Source: Eriocheir sinensis
Taxonomy: Eukaryota; Arthropoda; Malacostraca; Decapoda; Varunidae
Reading direction: 5' to 3'
Length of the DNA: 64,000 nucleotides
Assembly: GCF_024679095.1 (NCBI RefSeq)
Contig: NC_066544.1
Location: 1,012,853-1,076,852 of the forward strand
The notes under the pieces are model-generated. The model worked only from the letters and a program-made list of their open reading frames with translations, was not told the origin of the DNA and made no database searches. Made by a program: the position numbers and the translations under genes. Positions 20,921-31,737 of this stretch are shown here, in pieces; within the stretch, counting starts at the first letter, position 1, and the number at the start of each line of letters is the position of its first letter.

Positions 20921-22685
20921 TTTACAGCAGAGGAAACAGCTCAAGGACAAAAAAAATAAAAAAATAATGAAAAAAAAGCCCACTACTCACTACGTCTATA
21001 AAAAGCGTTCAGAGGAGTGGCCGAAAGACAGGTCAATTTCGGGAGGAGAGGTGTTCTGATACCCACCTCTTGAAAGAGTTCAAGTCGTAGGCAGGAGGAA
21101 ATACAGATGAAGGAAGATTGTTCCAGAGTTTACCTGCGTGAGGGATGAAAGAGTGAAGATGCTGGTTAACTCGTGCATAAGGGATTTGGACAGTAAAAGG
21201 ATGAGCTTGAATAGAAAGTCGTGTGCGGCGAGGCAGCGGGATGTGGGGAGGGACGCAGTTAGCAAGTTCAAAAGAGCAGTCAGCGTGAAAATACTGATAG
21301 AAGATAGAAAGAGAGGCAACATTGCGACGGAATTTAAGAGGTAGAAGACTATCAGTAAGAGGAGGAGAGCTGATGAGACGAAGAGCCTTACGGCCGTACC
21401 ATTAGGCAGCCTCTAAACCTTCCTCTTCCTCTTCCCTTAAACAGTGTCCCCTTTCTGCCGGATACTATAAGGTGATCTCGGCCCCTTCCTCCGCTAGAGC
21501 TTCTGCCGAGTTGGGTTGGTAACCTCTGTAAACATCTCTACACGGAAATATTGATAATTGAAGCATTTTACATATATTAGTGTAATCATACATATTTTTC
21601 AATGTATAATCACGAATAAAATGATTGATTGAAAGGCAAATATAGGTATAATTGGGAACATAGCGTGAGTGATAGGGTTGGCATCCCTGCGCGGCCCGTG
21701 TTTCCACCTCTCTCCACGCACCACAGCCAGGAGTCCACATATGCCCGGTGCTATCACTTCTCTGACCCTCGCTACCCTCCCGTCAAGCAAGGAGCCGTTA
21801 GAAAAGTGATCGAGCTCCATCGGAGCTATAGGAACAGACTACCTGCTGAGTTAATCAAGCAGGTGTGTTGACACGGCAAGGGTTAAAAATCATTTATTTA
21901 AAAAAAACTTTTGCAGATTCATATTAGTTCAAATACGTTTTATTATAATTCCAGGATCATTTGTTCTATATTAATGAGAGAAATGCAGAATTGACGCATA
22001 AAATATGCGAAGGGGCTGACGAAGATGTGCCTTTCTCGACCCCTTGCCAGATTCCAACAATTTCGCCCGTCAACACCTTTCCTTCGCTTACGGAGAGGGC
22101 CCCTCGAAGATTATGGTATGAGAAAATGGCCGAAGAACTTCTACAGTCGAGGAGGCTGCCTTATGGTACAGCCTTTAGACTTCACTCTGTCCAAGAAAGC
22201 TGTGTGAGTGCAGGCCCCCCACAAGTGAGATTCATACTCCATACGAGGGCGGACAACGACCTCAAGGCTGTATATGGATAGCAACTGTGCGGGGGACACG
22301 AAATGGTGGAGACGATACAGAACGCCCAACCTCGAGGAAGCTGATTTAGTGAGAGAAGAGATGTGAAGATTCCAGTTAAGATTTTGAGTTAAGGATAGAC
22401 CGAGGATGTTTAGTGTTGAAGAAGGTGACAGCTGAGTGTTGTTTAAGAATAGGGGATAGGTGTTTGGAAGATTGTGTCGAGTTGATAGGTGGAGAAATTG
22501 GGTTTTTTAGGCATTGAAGGACACAGGGTTCCTTTTACCCCACTCGAAAATAATAGCAAGGTCTGAGGTTAAGCGTTTTTCAGCCTCCAGTCTGTAGTCT
22601 TGTAATTCCTGTTGAGAAGGTCTTCTGTTGAAAGAAGTTGAATAATGCAGAGTGGAGTCGTCAGTGTATGAGTGGATGGGACATA
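20917..22685 (-). pseudogene. LINE-A copy 4, split by MITE 2
   Basis: The left part (20917-21390) holds the 3' end and RT C-terminus. The right part (22175-22685) continues upstream through the VRPRMEYESHLWG, NILGLSL and FNA-coding regions to the catalytic box region, where the plus strand shows YTDD instead of YADD. It is cut off there by (TA)n. The two halves join across a 784-bp insert with a TTA duplication. Many indels; no function. Confidence 0.85.
21391..22174. mobile_element. MITE 2: non-autonomous DNA transposon in LINE-A copy 4
   Basis: The left end reads CGGCCGTACCATTAGGCAGC and the reverse-complemented right end AGGCTGTACCATAAGGCAGC, both continuing CTC. TTA flanks both sides (21388-21390, 22175-22177). 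The LINE-A sequence is continuous when it is removed. Interior of 784 bp has no transposase; a short frame near 21720-21870 (HFSDPRYPPVKQGAVRKVIE) is not recognised. TTA duplication suggests PIF/Harbinger. Confidence 0.85.
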
Positions 22686-22796
<111 letters not shown>

Positions 22797-22866
22797 GTCG
22801 CGGACAGAAGTGAACACACAGATTTCAAAGAACTGGCAACTAAGTGAGGGGGCAGACACCTTTTAC

Positions 22867-23290
22867 ATAAAAACATAAGAACGTAAGGAGTCTGCAAGAG
22901 GCCAGTGGAACGCCAGCACTCGTCGAGCGAGCAACTCTTCCGGCCTCTGGGCCACCTATAGACTGTTGAGTTACTCGCTCTGCTCTGCTACGGGCTGCCT
23001 CGTGCACCCGTTTCCCCGCCTGGCACGCCAGTCGGCGGGGGCCCCGCCGGCACGCCAGCCGGCGGGTTTCAACCTGCCATCTCAGCGACGGGCCGTCGCT
23101 TTAGACAAAGGCCCGTTCCCCCTCTAAGGGGTAAATCTTTACTGAACTGCAAAAGGCCGGTTGGCCTATACAAGGCAGCTCCTGTACACTCAACCCCACC
23201 TTACCTCACCATCCATTGCTTATCTAACGTCTTCTTGAATGTATCTACCTTATTGGCACCCACAACATGGCTCCCAAGCCCATAAACAGG
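22867..23290 (-). mobile_element. LINE 3'-end fragment, second copy, interrupted
   Basis: Same sequence as 17592-17770 (ACATAAGAACGTAAGGAGTC, GGCCGGTTGGCCTATACAAG, CACAACATGGCTCCCAAGCC) but split after CTGCAAGAGGCC by 243 bp. Confidence 0.7.
22904..23146. mobile_element. 243-bp insert with 12-bp target duplication, SINE-like size
   Basis: Flanked by CTGCAAGAGGCC (22892-22903) and CTGCAAAAGGCC (23147-23158). GC-rich, with GGCACGCCAGTCGGCGGG repeated as GGCACGCCAGCCGGCGGG. The empty site is seen at 17622-17640. No tRNA, 5S or 7SL head was identified. A target duplication of this length suggests LINE-type mobilisation. Confidence 0.6.
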
Positions 23291-23334
<44 letters not shown>

Positions 23335-23348
23335 ACATATTTATATAT

Positions 23349-23409
<61 letters not shown>

Positions 23410-23426
23410 TATATATATATATATAG
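23291..23426. repeat. (CA)n and (TA)n microsatellites
   Basis: CA to 23336, then TA with a few TAGA interruptions up to the first base of the Gypsy-2 LTR. Confidence 0.97.
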
Positions 23427-23831
23427 TGTTGTGCTGGAAGCATCCCCCGGCGTCCATGGGCCTCTAGAAGGCTCCGGGAGGAGCGAGCAGGGGGGCGGGG
23501 AACAAGGCGAGCCGTCCGCGCCCCACGGGGCGCGGCCAGACGCCAGGCGGGAAATGTTGCCAACTCGCATATATTTTTGCTACATGTTCTTGTATGATCT
23601 AAAATATACTGTAACATTCTAGACTGTACTGTTCTGGATATATATAGGAGAAGAGGGCGAGAGAGTCCAGGCCCAGTCATAGTAAGCTAGTGGTAAGTGA
23701 AGAGTCAGAGTGAAGTGTACTACTAAGGAAGAATATTAAACTACAGAAGCTGTGCAAAGTTTTTACATATCTCCCTCCCACGGAGTCTCCTGACGGCGAC
23801 ACGGAACTCATGTAACACGTCCGGCATAACA
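23427..23831 (+). mobile_element. Gypsy-2 5' LTR
   Basis: Starts TGTTGTGCTGGAAGC and ends CGTCCGGCATAACA; the first and last eight bases are nearly inverted repeats (TGTTGTGC/TGTTATGC). A TATATATAGGAG stretch at 23638-23650 is a TATA-like candidate. Length about 405 bp. Confidence 0.85.
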
Positions 23832-23850
23832 TTGGCGTCAAGAGAGTAGG
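23832..23850 (+). promoter_or_regulatory. Gypsy-2 primer-binding site
   Basis: TTGGCGTCAAGAGAGTAGG directly follows the LTR end; TGGCGTC is a common start of Ty3/Gypsy primer sites. The primer tRNA is not assigned. Confidence 0.6.
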
Positions 23851-23866
23851 CATTTGTTTTTTCGCC

Positions 23867-25405
23867 ATGGAGACTCATTCCCAAGCTGCCCAGAGGGACG
23901 ACGTGTTGACTGAACTCTTGGAAGCTTTGAGACTACAGGGGGAGAAACAAGAAAGAGCACACCAAGAACTCAAAGAACAACAAGAAAGAGCACAGCAACA
24001 ACAAGAAAGAGCACAGCAACAACAAGAAAGAACTCTCCAAGAACTCAAAGAACAACAAGAAAGAGCACAGCAACAACAAGAAGGAACACTCCAAGAACTC
24101 AAAGAACAGCTAGAAGATCGCTTCACGGGATTACAGCAACAGCTACAAGCAGTACAAGATGGAAGTGAGTCAGTACGAAGAGAAATGACTGATGTGACCA
24201 TGAAGTTAGGACAACGCTTGATAGAAGTGGAGAAAGAACACACAAATCTACAACAAGAGATGGATTTGGTACGGGAGACGACACACAAAGAAATATTAGA
24301 AGTGCAGGGAAAGGTGAACCGTACTGAACAGGCAGTTTGTGACGTAAGTGACAGAGTGAAGGCCCTTGAAGATTGCTTGGCTGGAAACGGACAGCCAGTG
24401 CCTGCAGGGGCTAGTTGTACCCAAGATGCTTCTCCTTCGCAAGTCTGGGGTAGTTTGAGCCCTGTTTCGCCTGAGTTTATCCCCGCAAGAAGTTTCGCCA
24501 GCCCCATGAGTCTGCTGGGTTCGCCTGTTAGAAAGAAGCTTCAGGAGTTTGATGGCAAGGTCTCCTGGGAGGCTTACCGCGCTCAGTTTGAGCTGTTGGC
24601 AGCCCGTAACGGATGGGATGACCAAGAGTGCGCGGTACAGCTGGCCACTAACCTGAAATGGGCGGCGCTGGAGGTCCTTGATCAGCTCGACAATGCGACA
24701 AAGGGCAGCTACAGCGGGCTGGCACAGGCGCTGGAGCAACGATATGGGACCAAGCACCAGAACGAGCTCTTCAGGGTTAGGTTCAGAACCCACAACAGGA
24801 GGCGCGGCGAGTCTCTTCAGGAACTCGCTCAGGACCTTGAGAGCATGGCGCACAAGGCATACCCAGGTGCCACCCCTGACCTTCTGACGGTTTTACTGCG
24901 TGATCAATTCATCGATGCCCTGGACAGCCCTCAGCTGAAGATACAAGTGAAGCAAGCTAAGCCAACATCAATGCAGGAAGCTCTGGCACGTGCCATGGAG
25001 TTTGAGTCCTTTGTTAGGTCTAGCTTGTTAAGCTACAGGGACGACTCGACTTCTGGCTTTAGGGCACGAAAGGGCGCTGTCAGCGACACAGGCAGGTTCC
25101 AAGGAACGTGCTGGTACTGCGAGAAGGTTGGGCACAAGGAGAACGAATGCTATAAGAGGAAGAAGGAATATGAAGGTGGCGCTAAGAAGAAGCCCAGGGA
25201 AGGACCCAAGTGCTGGACCTGTGGAGAAAAGGGGCACTGGACGAATGAGTGTCGGAAAAATGTGCCCCAACGAGGGACCACCACTCGGGAAACTAAGAAG
25301 GACTGGTTCACGGGGGCAACGACCAGTCTGTCCTCTACATGCCTCGAAGATATCAGTGTGCAGGAGAACCACCATGACAAGTTGCCAAGTGGAGGGCAAG
25401 GTTGA
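23867..25405 (+). CDS. gag: Gypsy-2 Gag polyprotein
   Basis: An intact 512-codon frame that starts 36 bp after the LTR. Residues 20-80 are a Gln/Glu-rich coiled coil with repeated QQQERAQQQQERTLQ-type heptads, followed by more coil to about 175. A Pro/Ser linker leads to a capsid-like region from about 222: KKLQEFDGKVSWEAYRAQF, AVQLATNLKWAALEVLDQL, LAQALEQRYGTKHQNELFRV, LQELAQDLESMAHKAYPG and RDQFIDALDSPQLKIQV. Two CCHC knuckles follow: CWYCEKVGHKENEC and CWTCGEKGHWTNEC. Gag would assemble the virus-like particle and package element RNA. The ATG at 23867 is the first after the primer site. It is the best-preserved retroelement gene in the window, although its pol is broken. Confidence 0.85.
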   Translation: METHSQAAQRDDVLTELLEALRLQGEKQERAHQELKEQQERAQQQQERAQQQQERTLQELKEQQERAQQQQEGTLQELKEQLEDRFTGLQQQLQAVQDGSESVRREMTDVTMKLGQRLIEVEKEHTNLQQEMDLVRETTHKEILEVQGKVNRTEQAVCDVSDRVKALEDCLAGNGQPVPAGASCTQDASPSQVWGSLSPVSPEFIPARSFASPMSLLGSPVRKKLQEFDGKVSWEAYRAQFELLAARNGWDDQECAVQLATNLKWAALEVLDQLDNATKGSYSGLAQALEQRYGTKHQNELFRVRFRTHNRRRGESLQELAQDLESMAHKAYPGATPDLLTVLLRDQFIDALDSPQLKIQVKQAKPTSMQEALARAMEFESFVRSSLLSYRDDSTSGFRARKGAVSDTGRFQGTCWYCEKVGHKENECYKRKKEYEGGAKKKPREGPKCWTCGEKGHWTNECRKNVPQRGTTTRETKKDWFTGATTSLSSTCLEDISVQENHHDKLPSGGQG

Positions 25406-27683
25406 CGGAGTGCTGTGGCCTGTGGTCGTCGACACAGGCTCAGAGGCCCAGTGGACGTGAAGTTTGAGCTCGAAGGAAAGGAAGAGTTCCTCTCTGTCTA
25501 CGTGGCCGACATGGACGACCCCTGCATCCTAGGTATGGAATATCTTGTCTCCCACAGGCGCGAGCTGGACTTCCGCGCTAAGCAGCTGACTGTAGGAGGA
25601 AGGAGGGTGCCACTGACGACTGTGAACAAGGAAGACCTGCCAGTGACGGTCAAGCGCACCACCATTATTCCTCCGGTGGGGTTGTGCCAAGAGATCGACC
25701 AGGAACCGAGAACCTTTGTCTGCAGGAGAACCCTGACGGAGCCCTGTTTGACAGGAGCTCCAAGTGTCTAGAGGAGCCCCAAGTGAAACAGTTCAGGGAG
25801 CTTCTCGTGAGGAATGCAGATGTGTTTTCCACAGGAGACCTGGACTTGGGGTGTACGGACCTGGTAGAGCACCGCTTCGACACAGGTAGCCACCGCCCAG
25901 TGAAGCAAGCTCCTCGAAGGATGGCACCAGCCCGTCGCAAGGAGATGGATGAGGTAATGGATGATCTCCGGCAACAGGGGTTAATCGAGCGGTCCAGCAG
26001 CCCGTGGGCGTCTGCTGTAGTGCTCGTCAGGAAAAAGGTTCCCTCAGGTGCTGCGTGGACTACCGAGCCCTCAACGATCTCACCATCAAGGATTCATACC
26101 CACTCCCACGGATCGACGACACGCTCGACGCCTTGGTGGGCTCCAAGTGGTTTTCAACACTGGACATGAAGTCTGGGTATCACCAAGTCAATGTGGCGGA
26201 GCAGGACAAAGAGAAAACAGCCTTCTCCTACGGTGAAGGCCTGTGGCAGTTTAAGGTTATGCCCTTTGGCCTCTGCAACGCGCCGGCCACGTTCGAGCGG
26301 CTGATGGAGAGGGTGCTGGGGGGACTTCACTGGAAGACGGCACTCATCTACCTCGACGACGTGATTGTCTTTGGCCAGATCTTCGAGCAGGAGATGGAAA
26401 GGCTATCAGAGGTTTTCGCCCGGTTTAGAGCTGCACACCTTAAGCTCAGCCCGAAGAAATGCTGCCTATTCCAAAGGGAGGTCCAATACTTGGGACACAT
26501 TGTGAGCGAGGCTGGAATACGCACTGATCCTGAGAAGGTGGCTGCGGTAAGGGACTGGCCGACACCCACCAACGTGAAGGAGCTGCGGAGCTTCCTTGGG
26601 TTGTGCTCATACTACCGCAGGTTTGTAAAAGGCTTCGCTACGATTGCTGCACCACTGCACCTCCTGACGAAGAAGGGGCGCAAGTTTCAGTGGACAGCGG
26701 AAACTCAGGTTGCCTTTGAGAAGCTCAAGGAGGCCCTCATCAGCTCGCCCGTACTCACCTACCCAGACCCCTCTAAGCCTTTTATACTGGATTGTGATGC
26801 CATTGATGAGGGGATTGATGGAGTGCTGTCCCAGGCATGTGCCGACATGGAACGGGTTGTGGCCTACTTCAGCAAGAAGCTCACCCCAGCCGAGAAAAAC
26901 TATTGCGTGACCCGGAAAGAACTCCTGGCAGTAGTCAAGAGCCTTGACTTTTTCCATGCTTACCTGTACGGTGCAACTTTCACCATCCGCACGGATCACG
27001 CTGCATTGCGGTGGTTGAAATCACTGAAAAACCCTGAGGGCCAGCTTGCTCGCTGGATAGGTAAACTAGAGCAGCATCACTACACTATTGTGCACCGATC
27101 TGGGCTAACACACGGTAACACGGACAGCTTGAGCCGGCGCCCCTGCCTACCTGAGTGTCAACATTGCCTCCAGAGGGAAAGCGTCCAGAATATGTGCCGC
27201 TGCACTACAGTGGAACAGACAGCGGAAGTGCCATGGGAAGACTTGGGGAAACTGCAGCAGGAGGACCGAGATCTGAGGCCGATAATGGAATGGCTGAGTC
27301 AATCGTCAACGCGACCTGGGTGGGAAGTAATCTCGAGAGAAAGCCCTACCACCAAGAATTACTGGACTCAGTGGGACACTCTTCGGATGGACAACGGGGT
27401 GTTGCAGCGACGCTGGGTCTCTCATGATGGTCTTGACCACTACTGGTCCACGGTGCTACCTATGCAGCCCCGGGAAGGCGTCTTAAAAGAAATGCACGAC
27501 AGCATCACCAGCGGACACCTTGGGGTAAAGAAGACACTGAGTCGCCTACACGGACCCATGTTCATAGCGATCCGTCTTTTTGTTTGTAAACAAAGTGGAG
27601 GACAGCCAGGAGCAGAGGGCAGCCAGGAACACAATACCGGCAGTAGCCCGCGTCATGAAGCAGGTGTCAGACTCATTAAATAA
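25390..27683 (+). pseudogene. pol: Gypsy-2 pol (protease, RT, RNase H, start of integrase)
   Basis: The protease begins in a shifted frame (VVVDTGSE at 25423-25446) but its middle is missing; sequence jumps to the VDVKFELEGKEEFLSV and CILGMEYLVSHRRELDF part in another frame. RT starts near 25700 (LGCTDLVEHRFDTGSHRPVK, RRKEMDEVMDDL), shifts frame near 26035 at an A-run, and continues with CVDYRALNDLTIKDSYPLP, FSTLDMKSGYHQV, VMPFGLCNAPATFERLM and the catalytic IYLDDVIVFG. RNase H has FILDCDAIDEGIDGVLSQ, where a Ser is replaced by Ile and a Gly by Asp, then VTRKELLAVVKSL and TDHAALRWL. Integrase stops after HDSITSGHLGVKKTLSRLH. Codons 27552-27683 are unrelated read-through. Confidence 0.9.
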
Positions 27684-27689
27684 GCATAT

Positions 27690-28242
27690 TTGTACTACGC
27701 AAAGCATGTAATATCCTTTATTCTGACTTTCGTGAGCTTCCATATTTGTCTGTTTACGTATAATTCATTACATTATTACCTTCAGTTTCACTAATGACAA
27801 AGATTTTGTGAGTATATTACACTAGAATTTCACTCATTCATGTGGATCAGAAACCACAGAATTATTACCAGAGTGTGTATAAATGAATACAAAGATAAGC
27901 ACATATTTCGACTTAATTCTAGAATGTTTTGTGGGTCATATATAAAAATACAAAAAAATCAAAAAGACCTACTACCCTCGCTTGAGAGAAAAACAGTCCC
28001 TCCGCTAACTTTGTACCCCTCGTGTGGTGATGTTATGTGCACCAACTATTTACGATACCTAGGTTTTCTATACAATGCGCGCCTTAACTTAGGCAAATTA
28101 TATTATATCAGAGAAACTGTATTAACACAGTGGTGTTCATTTGGGAAATTATATTATAATAGGCAACATGGATTGGGCACTTTACTAACGAAATGAGATC
28201 AGTAAAACCCAACTAAACTAAAATGATAATAAACTAATAATA

Positions 28243-28244
<2 letters not shown>
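27690..28244. other. Unassigned sequence
   Basis: AT-rich with no recognisable gene or repeat. Confidence 0.5.

Positions 28245-28316
<72 letters not shown>
28245..28316. repeat. (GT)n microsatellite
   Basis: About 72 bp of GT dinucleotides. Confidence 0.98.
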
Positions 28317-28319
<3 letters not shown>

Positions 28320-28407
28320 TCCCCACGGCCTGATCAGAAGCTGGACTCGTCATTGCTAGCAAGTACCCTCCCGATTAGAGCATTGCTCATAGGTCGATCT
28401 TTGGGTA

Positions 28408-28870
28408 GTAATTAATAATAATAATAATAATCGGTTTATTTCGGAGATGGAAGCCGTCAGGCTGAAAATGTACATATTAAGATTACAAAGTGTAACTATA
28501 TAAAAATTACAATATGAAAGGGGAGTGGGGGTAAGTAATTTGCAGTAACGGAGGGAACGTTGTTGTGATGTTTGAGGGGTGAGGAGGTGGAGGAGTGCGG
28601 TGTGGTAGAGCGATGAGGCAGGGAGGTAATCATCTTCTGGAAGGCGAGTAGGTGTTAATCCGAGGTCATCCCCAGGTCAAAATGCTGAGTCAGGTAGCAG
28701 CAGGTGGCCGGAGAGCAGGTAGAGGCGGTATCGATGGTCACTCAGAAAGGGGCTTATAGATGGAGTGCTAATCCAAAACAGGTGGCGAGACAAATGTGAA
28801 GACTCGCTGCTGTACCTGGGAACAGACTGCACAGCCTTGGTGGTGAGCAGCCTGTACATTGCCCCCACCT
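28408..28870 (-). other. Possible LINE 3' untranslated fragment with (TTA)n tail
   Basis: On the minus strand, a short frame (RHLFWISTPSISPFLSDHRY) is followed by non-coding sequence ending in ATTTTCAGCCTGACGGCTTCC, CGAAATAAACCGA and (TTA)7. The polyadenylation-like AATAAA and the trinucleotide tail suggest a LINE 3' end. The family is not identified. Confidence 0.35.
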
Positions 28871-28992
28871 GAGTTCAAATAAAAAACATAGATGAATTCA
28901 AATTTTCATTATCTATATTTTAGAAAACTTACAAAACCTGAAAATCACACGTTGGCACGTACATATGGACAGTAATACTAAAAACGCCTGAA

Positions 28993-29430
28993 CCGGTGTA
29001 GTGTTATTTGACGTCCCCACCGTCAAAAGCTGGCGCTTTTGTTCACAAACACTGGTCTCTCGTGAACTGCGCATGCTCAGACCAGCAAGCGTAGACCTGT
29101 ACAGTCTCACAAAGCTTTTTAACAGTAATTAAGAGTTGCTGGAAGGCTAAATCAGACATACAGTACCACTACCACCATCCCCGCTGTTTCTAGAACGACA
29201 CTCTGTACGAGTTGTAATTATATGTACAGAGTGTCGTTCTTGAAACAGCGAGGATGGTGGTACTGTATGTCTGATTCAGCCTTCCAGCAACTCTTAATGT
29301 GTTAAAAAGCTATGTGAGACTGTACAGGGCTACGCTTCCTGGTCTGAACATACGCAGTTCACGAGAGACCAATGTTTGTAAACAAAAGCGCCAGCTTTTA
29401 ACGATGGGACACCAAATAACACAACACCGG
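28993..29430. repeat. Long inverted repeat, arms about 215 bp, 15-bp spacer
   Basis: Arm one (28993-29208) and arm two (29224-29430) are reverse complements with scattered mismatches and small indels. Matching blocks include CACTGGTCTCTCGTGAACTG with its complement near 29360-29380, AAGAGTTGCTGGAAGGC with GCCTTCCAGCAACTCTT, and AACGACACTCTGTAC with GTACAGAGTGTCGTT at the loop. The loop is GAGTTGTAATTATAT. A foldback DNA element or hairpin-forming repeat; no coding capacity. Confidence 0.9.
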
Positions 29431-30650
29431 GTGCCTTCAATACCATGGCATGCTCACAAACGAATATGGAATATCAAATTTGAGGCAGTGAATAATCATT
29501 TTGGGGGCAAAGTTAAATGAGTGTTCTCTTTGATATATTGATTTTTGAGTAATATAAAAAAAAATAACCTAGTGTTTTAATGTTGATGATCTAAGCATGA
29601 AATCTTTTCACCTAAGATATTTCATACTCCGAAGTTTTTTTCATACAACACCGGGCGCCCGGACCACGCATGCGCAGTAGAGAGGAGACAACGTTTTTAT
29701 TCTGAGAGGCGGAAAAAAAGTAGCAATTATCGCTAGTTTGGTTACAAAAGTAACGAAGATACCGATATATATTTAAATAAGTAGCGGATGGCCAATAACC
29801 CGATTTTGTTTTCAGCGATAAAGTATCGCGATAACTTATCACGATAACGCCAAACTATGCACACGAGCCACTATCGGTGGCCACCACCCTGCCACCCGCC
29901 GCTTTCCCTCTGTCTTGACACTTGAACACCTGAATTTTAACTGTCATAATGATGTATAAGTATGACCTTCACGCATAACTTGTGTTCAGGATATAATGGA
30001 TAAGCTCTTATATGCTTTCATAACTAATGTTTCATTTCGTTTCACAGTTTTGCATATTAATTGATTCTGGTATGGATTAATTACTGAATGTGGTAGTTTT
30101 ATTTACCCGGAAGTAGAAGGGGGAAAATGTTATGTAACCGCAAAGACTGCTGAATTATGTCAATAAATTACATCTAATGTGACTTCATATTCTTCATGTT
30201 CGGTCTTATATTAAAATTACCGCAAGTCTCTCTTCTACTGGGACACAATTCCTCATGTTGATGTCCTGCAGTGTTGTACGTGGACCAATTATTGTCATAA
30301 GATGATTAAACCTATCCTGTGACCTCCTGAGGTAATAAAACAAATATCGTGTTCTCTTAGCTCTGTAAATAATATGTGGAATGCTACACGCAGTAGTTTG
30401 TTGCTAAGTATATATGGGGTGAACCCATGGCAGTACTTTCTTCAGCGCTTTTTGCCAAGAGAGCACAGATAGCTGCTGCCTCTACGAGATCCATAACCCC
30501 ACGTGCTGATCTCATTAGTAGCTGCCACCGAGTGGCTCGTGTGTATGGTGCACCTACCCACCATTTTTCGTGGCGACCATTTTTTGTGGTGGCCACTTTT
30601 TGTGGCGGCCACGGCCACTGATCACTAAAAGTGTCTCGTGTGAACCCAGC
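29431..30650. other. Unassigned region ending in a possible MITE terminus
   Basis: No gene recognised. The right end (30570-30650) has GTGGCGACCATTTTTTGTGG repeats and ends TGTCTCGTGTGAACCCAGCC next to TAA, where LINE-A copy 5 begins. GGCTGGGTTCACACGAGACA would be a typical MITE terminal repeat, but I could not find the partner end. Confidence 0.35.
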
Positions 30651-31385
30651 CTAAGCATGCAGTTAGCAAGTTCAGAAGAGCAGCCAGCATGGAAACATCG
30701 ATAGAAGGTAGAGAGGCAACATGGCGGCGGAACTTAGAGGTAGAAGACTGTCAACAAGAGGAGGGGAGTTACTGAAATGGAGAGCCTTGGACTACTCTGT
30801 TCAAGAGTGCTGTGTGTGTGGAGCCCCCCCCACACATGAGATGCATACTCCATACAAGGGCGGATAAGGCCCATGCATATGAACATATATGGGGGAAAAA
30901 AACTGGCGGAGACGATACAGAACGCTCGACCTCGAGGAAACTGATTTAGTAAGAAAGGGGATAATTATGAGGCTTCCAGTTGAGATTTTGTGTTAAGGAT
31001 AGACCGAGGATGTTTATTGTAGCTGAGTGTTATCGAAGAATAGGGAATAGGTGTTTAGAAGATTGTGTCGAGTTGACTGGTGGAGATATTGAGTTTTTGA
31101 GGCGTTGAAAGACACCAAATTCCATCGGGAATGATAGTAAAGTCTGAGGTTAAGCGTTTTGCGGCCTCCAGCCTGGAATCGTGTAGATCCTGTTGGGAGG
31201 GATTTCTATCGAAAGATGTTGAGATATGAAGAGTAGAGTCATCTGCGTAAGACTGGATAGGACGGTTTGTTTTAGAAAGAAGATCATCAGTGAACAACAG
31301 AAAGAGAGTGGGAGATAGGACAGAGTCCTGCGAGACACCACTGTTGATAGGTTTAGGGTTTATTGCAAATAGACTGAGCTTGAAT
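30651..31385 (-). pseudogene. LINE-A copy 5, RT fragment
   Basis: Includes the RT motif block with GVSQDSVLSPTLFLLFTDDL (canonical Pro and Gly replaced), the catalytic SYADDS, and the downstream region, then many indels toward the 3' end at 30651. Truncated at both ends. Confidence 0.82.
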
Positions 31386-31737
31386 GATATTTTGAATTGC
31401 ATAATACATTTTCACAAAAAGACATTTCGTAGTTGACACATTGTCTTACACATGAACATAACAACCCCATGCCCAGTTCCCGTACATTGTTGTGTGCAGC
31501 TGATCTAAGTGGGATTTGTATATTCATCAGGATGTCTTCCAATGCTAATACAGGCTTCTTGCTCACAGAAAACTGAGATTTGACATAAAGCAGTTTTAAC
31601 ATCCCTTGTGTCGTGTCCAGCCGAGAGACATCGTCCTAAGCATCCATGATGACGGGCAAAATATTGCGAGCGTCGCCATGTCTTTTGTCACACTTAGGAA
31701 TGAAAATCCAAACTTTAGCACCGTGCTTAGCTCAGTT
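31386..31737. other. Unassigned sequence
   Basis: No gene or repeat recognised. Confidence 0.5.

Larger units (their letters stand above)
23427..27551 (+). mobile_element. Gypsy-2: Ty3/Gypsy LTR retrotransposon, 3'-truncated
   Basis: 5' LTR, primer-binding site, gag with two zinc knuckles, protease, RT, RNase H and the start of integrase follow in order. Similarity stops in the integrase zinc-binding region (after HLGVKKTLSRLH) at about 27551; the sequence after it is unrelated, and no 3' LTR is present. It inserted beside a (TA)n tract. Unrelated at protein level to Gypsy-1 and to the envelope-bearing element. Confidence 0.9.
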
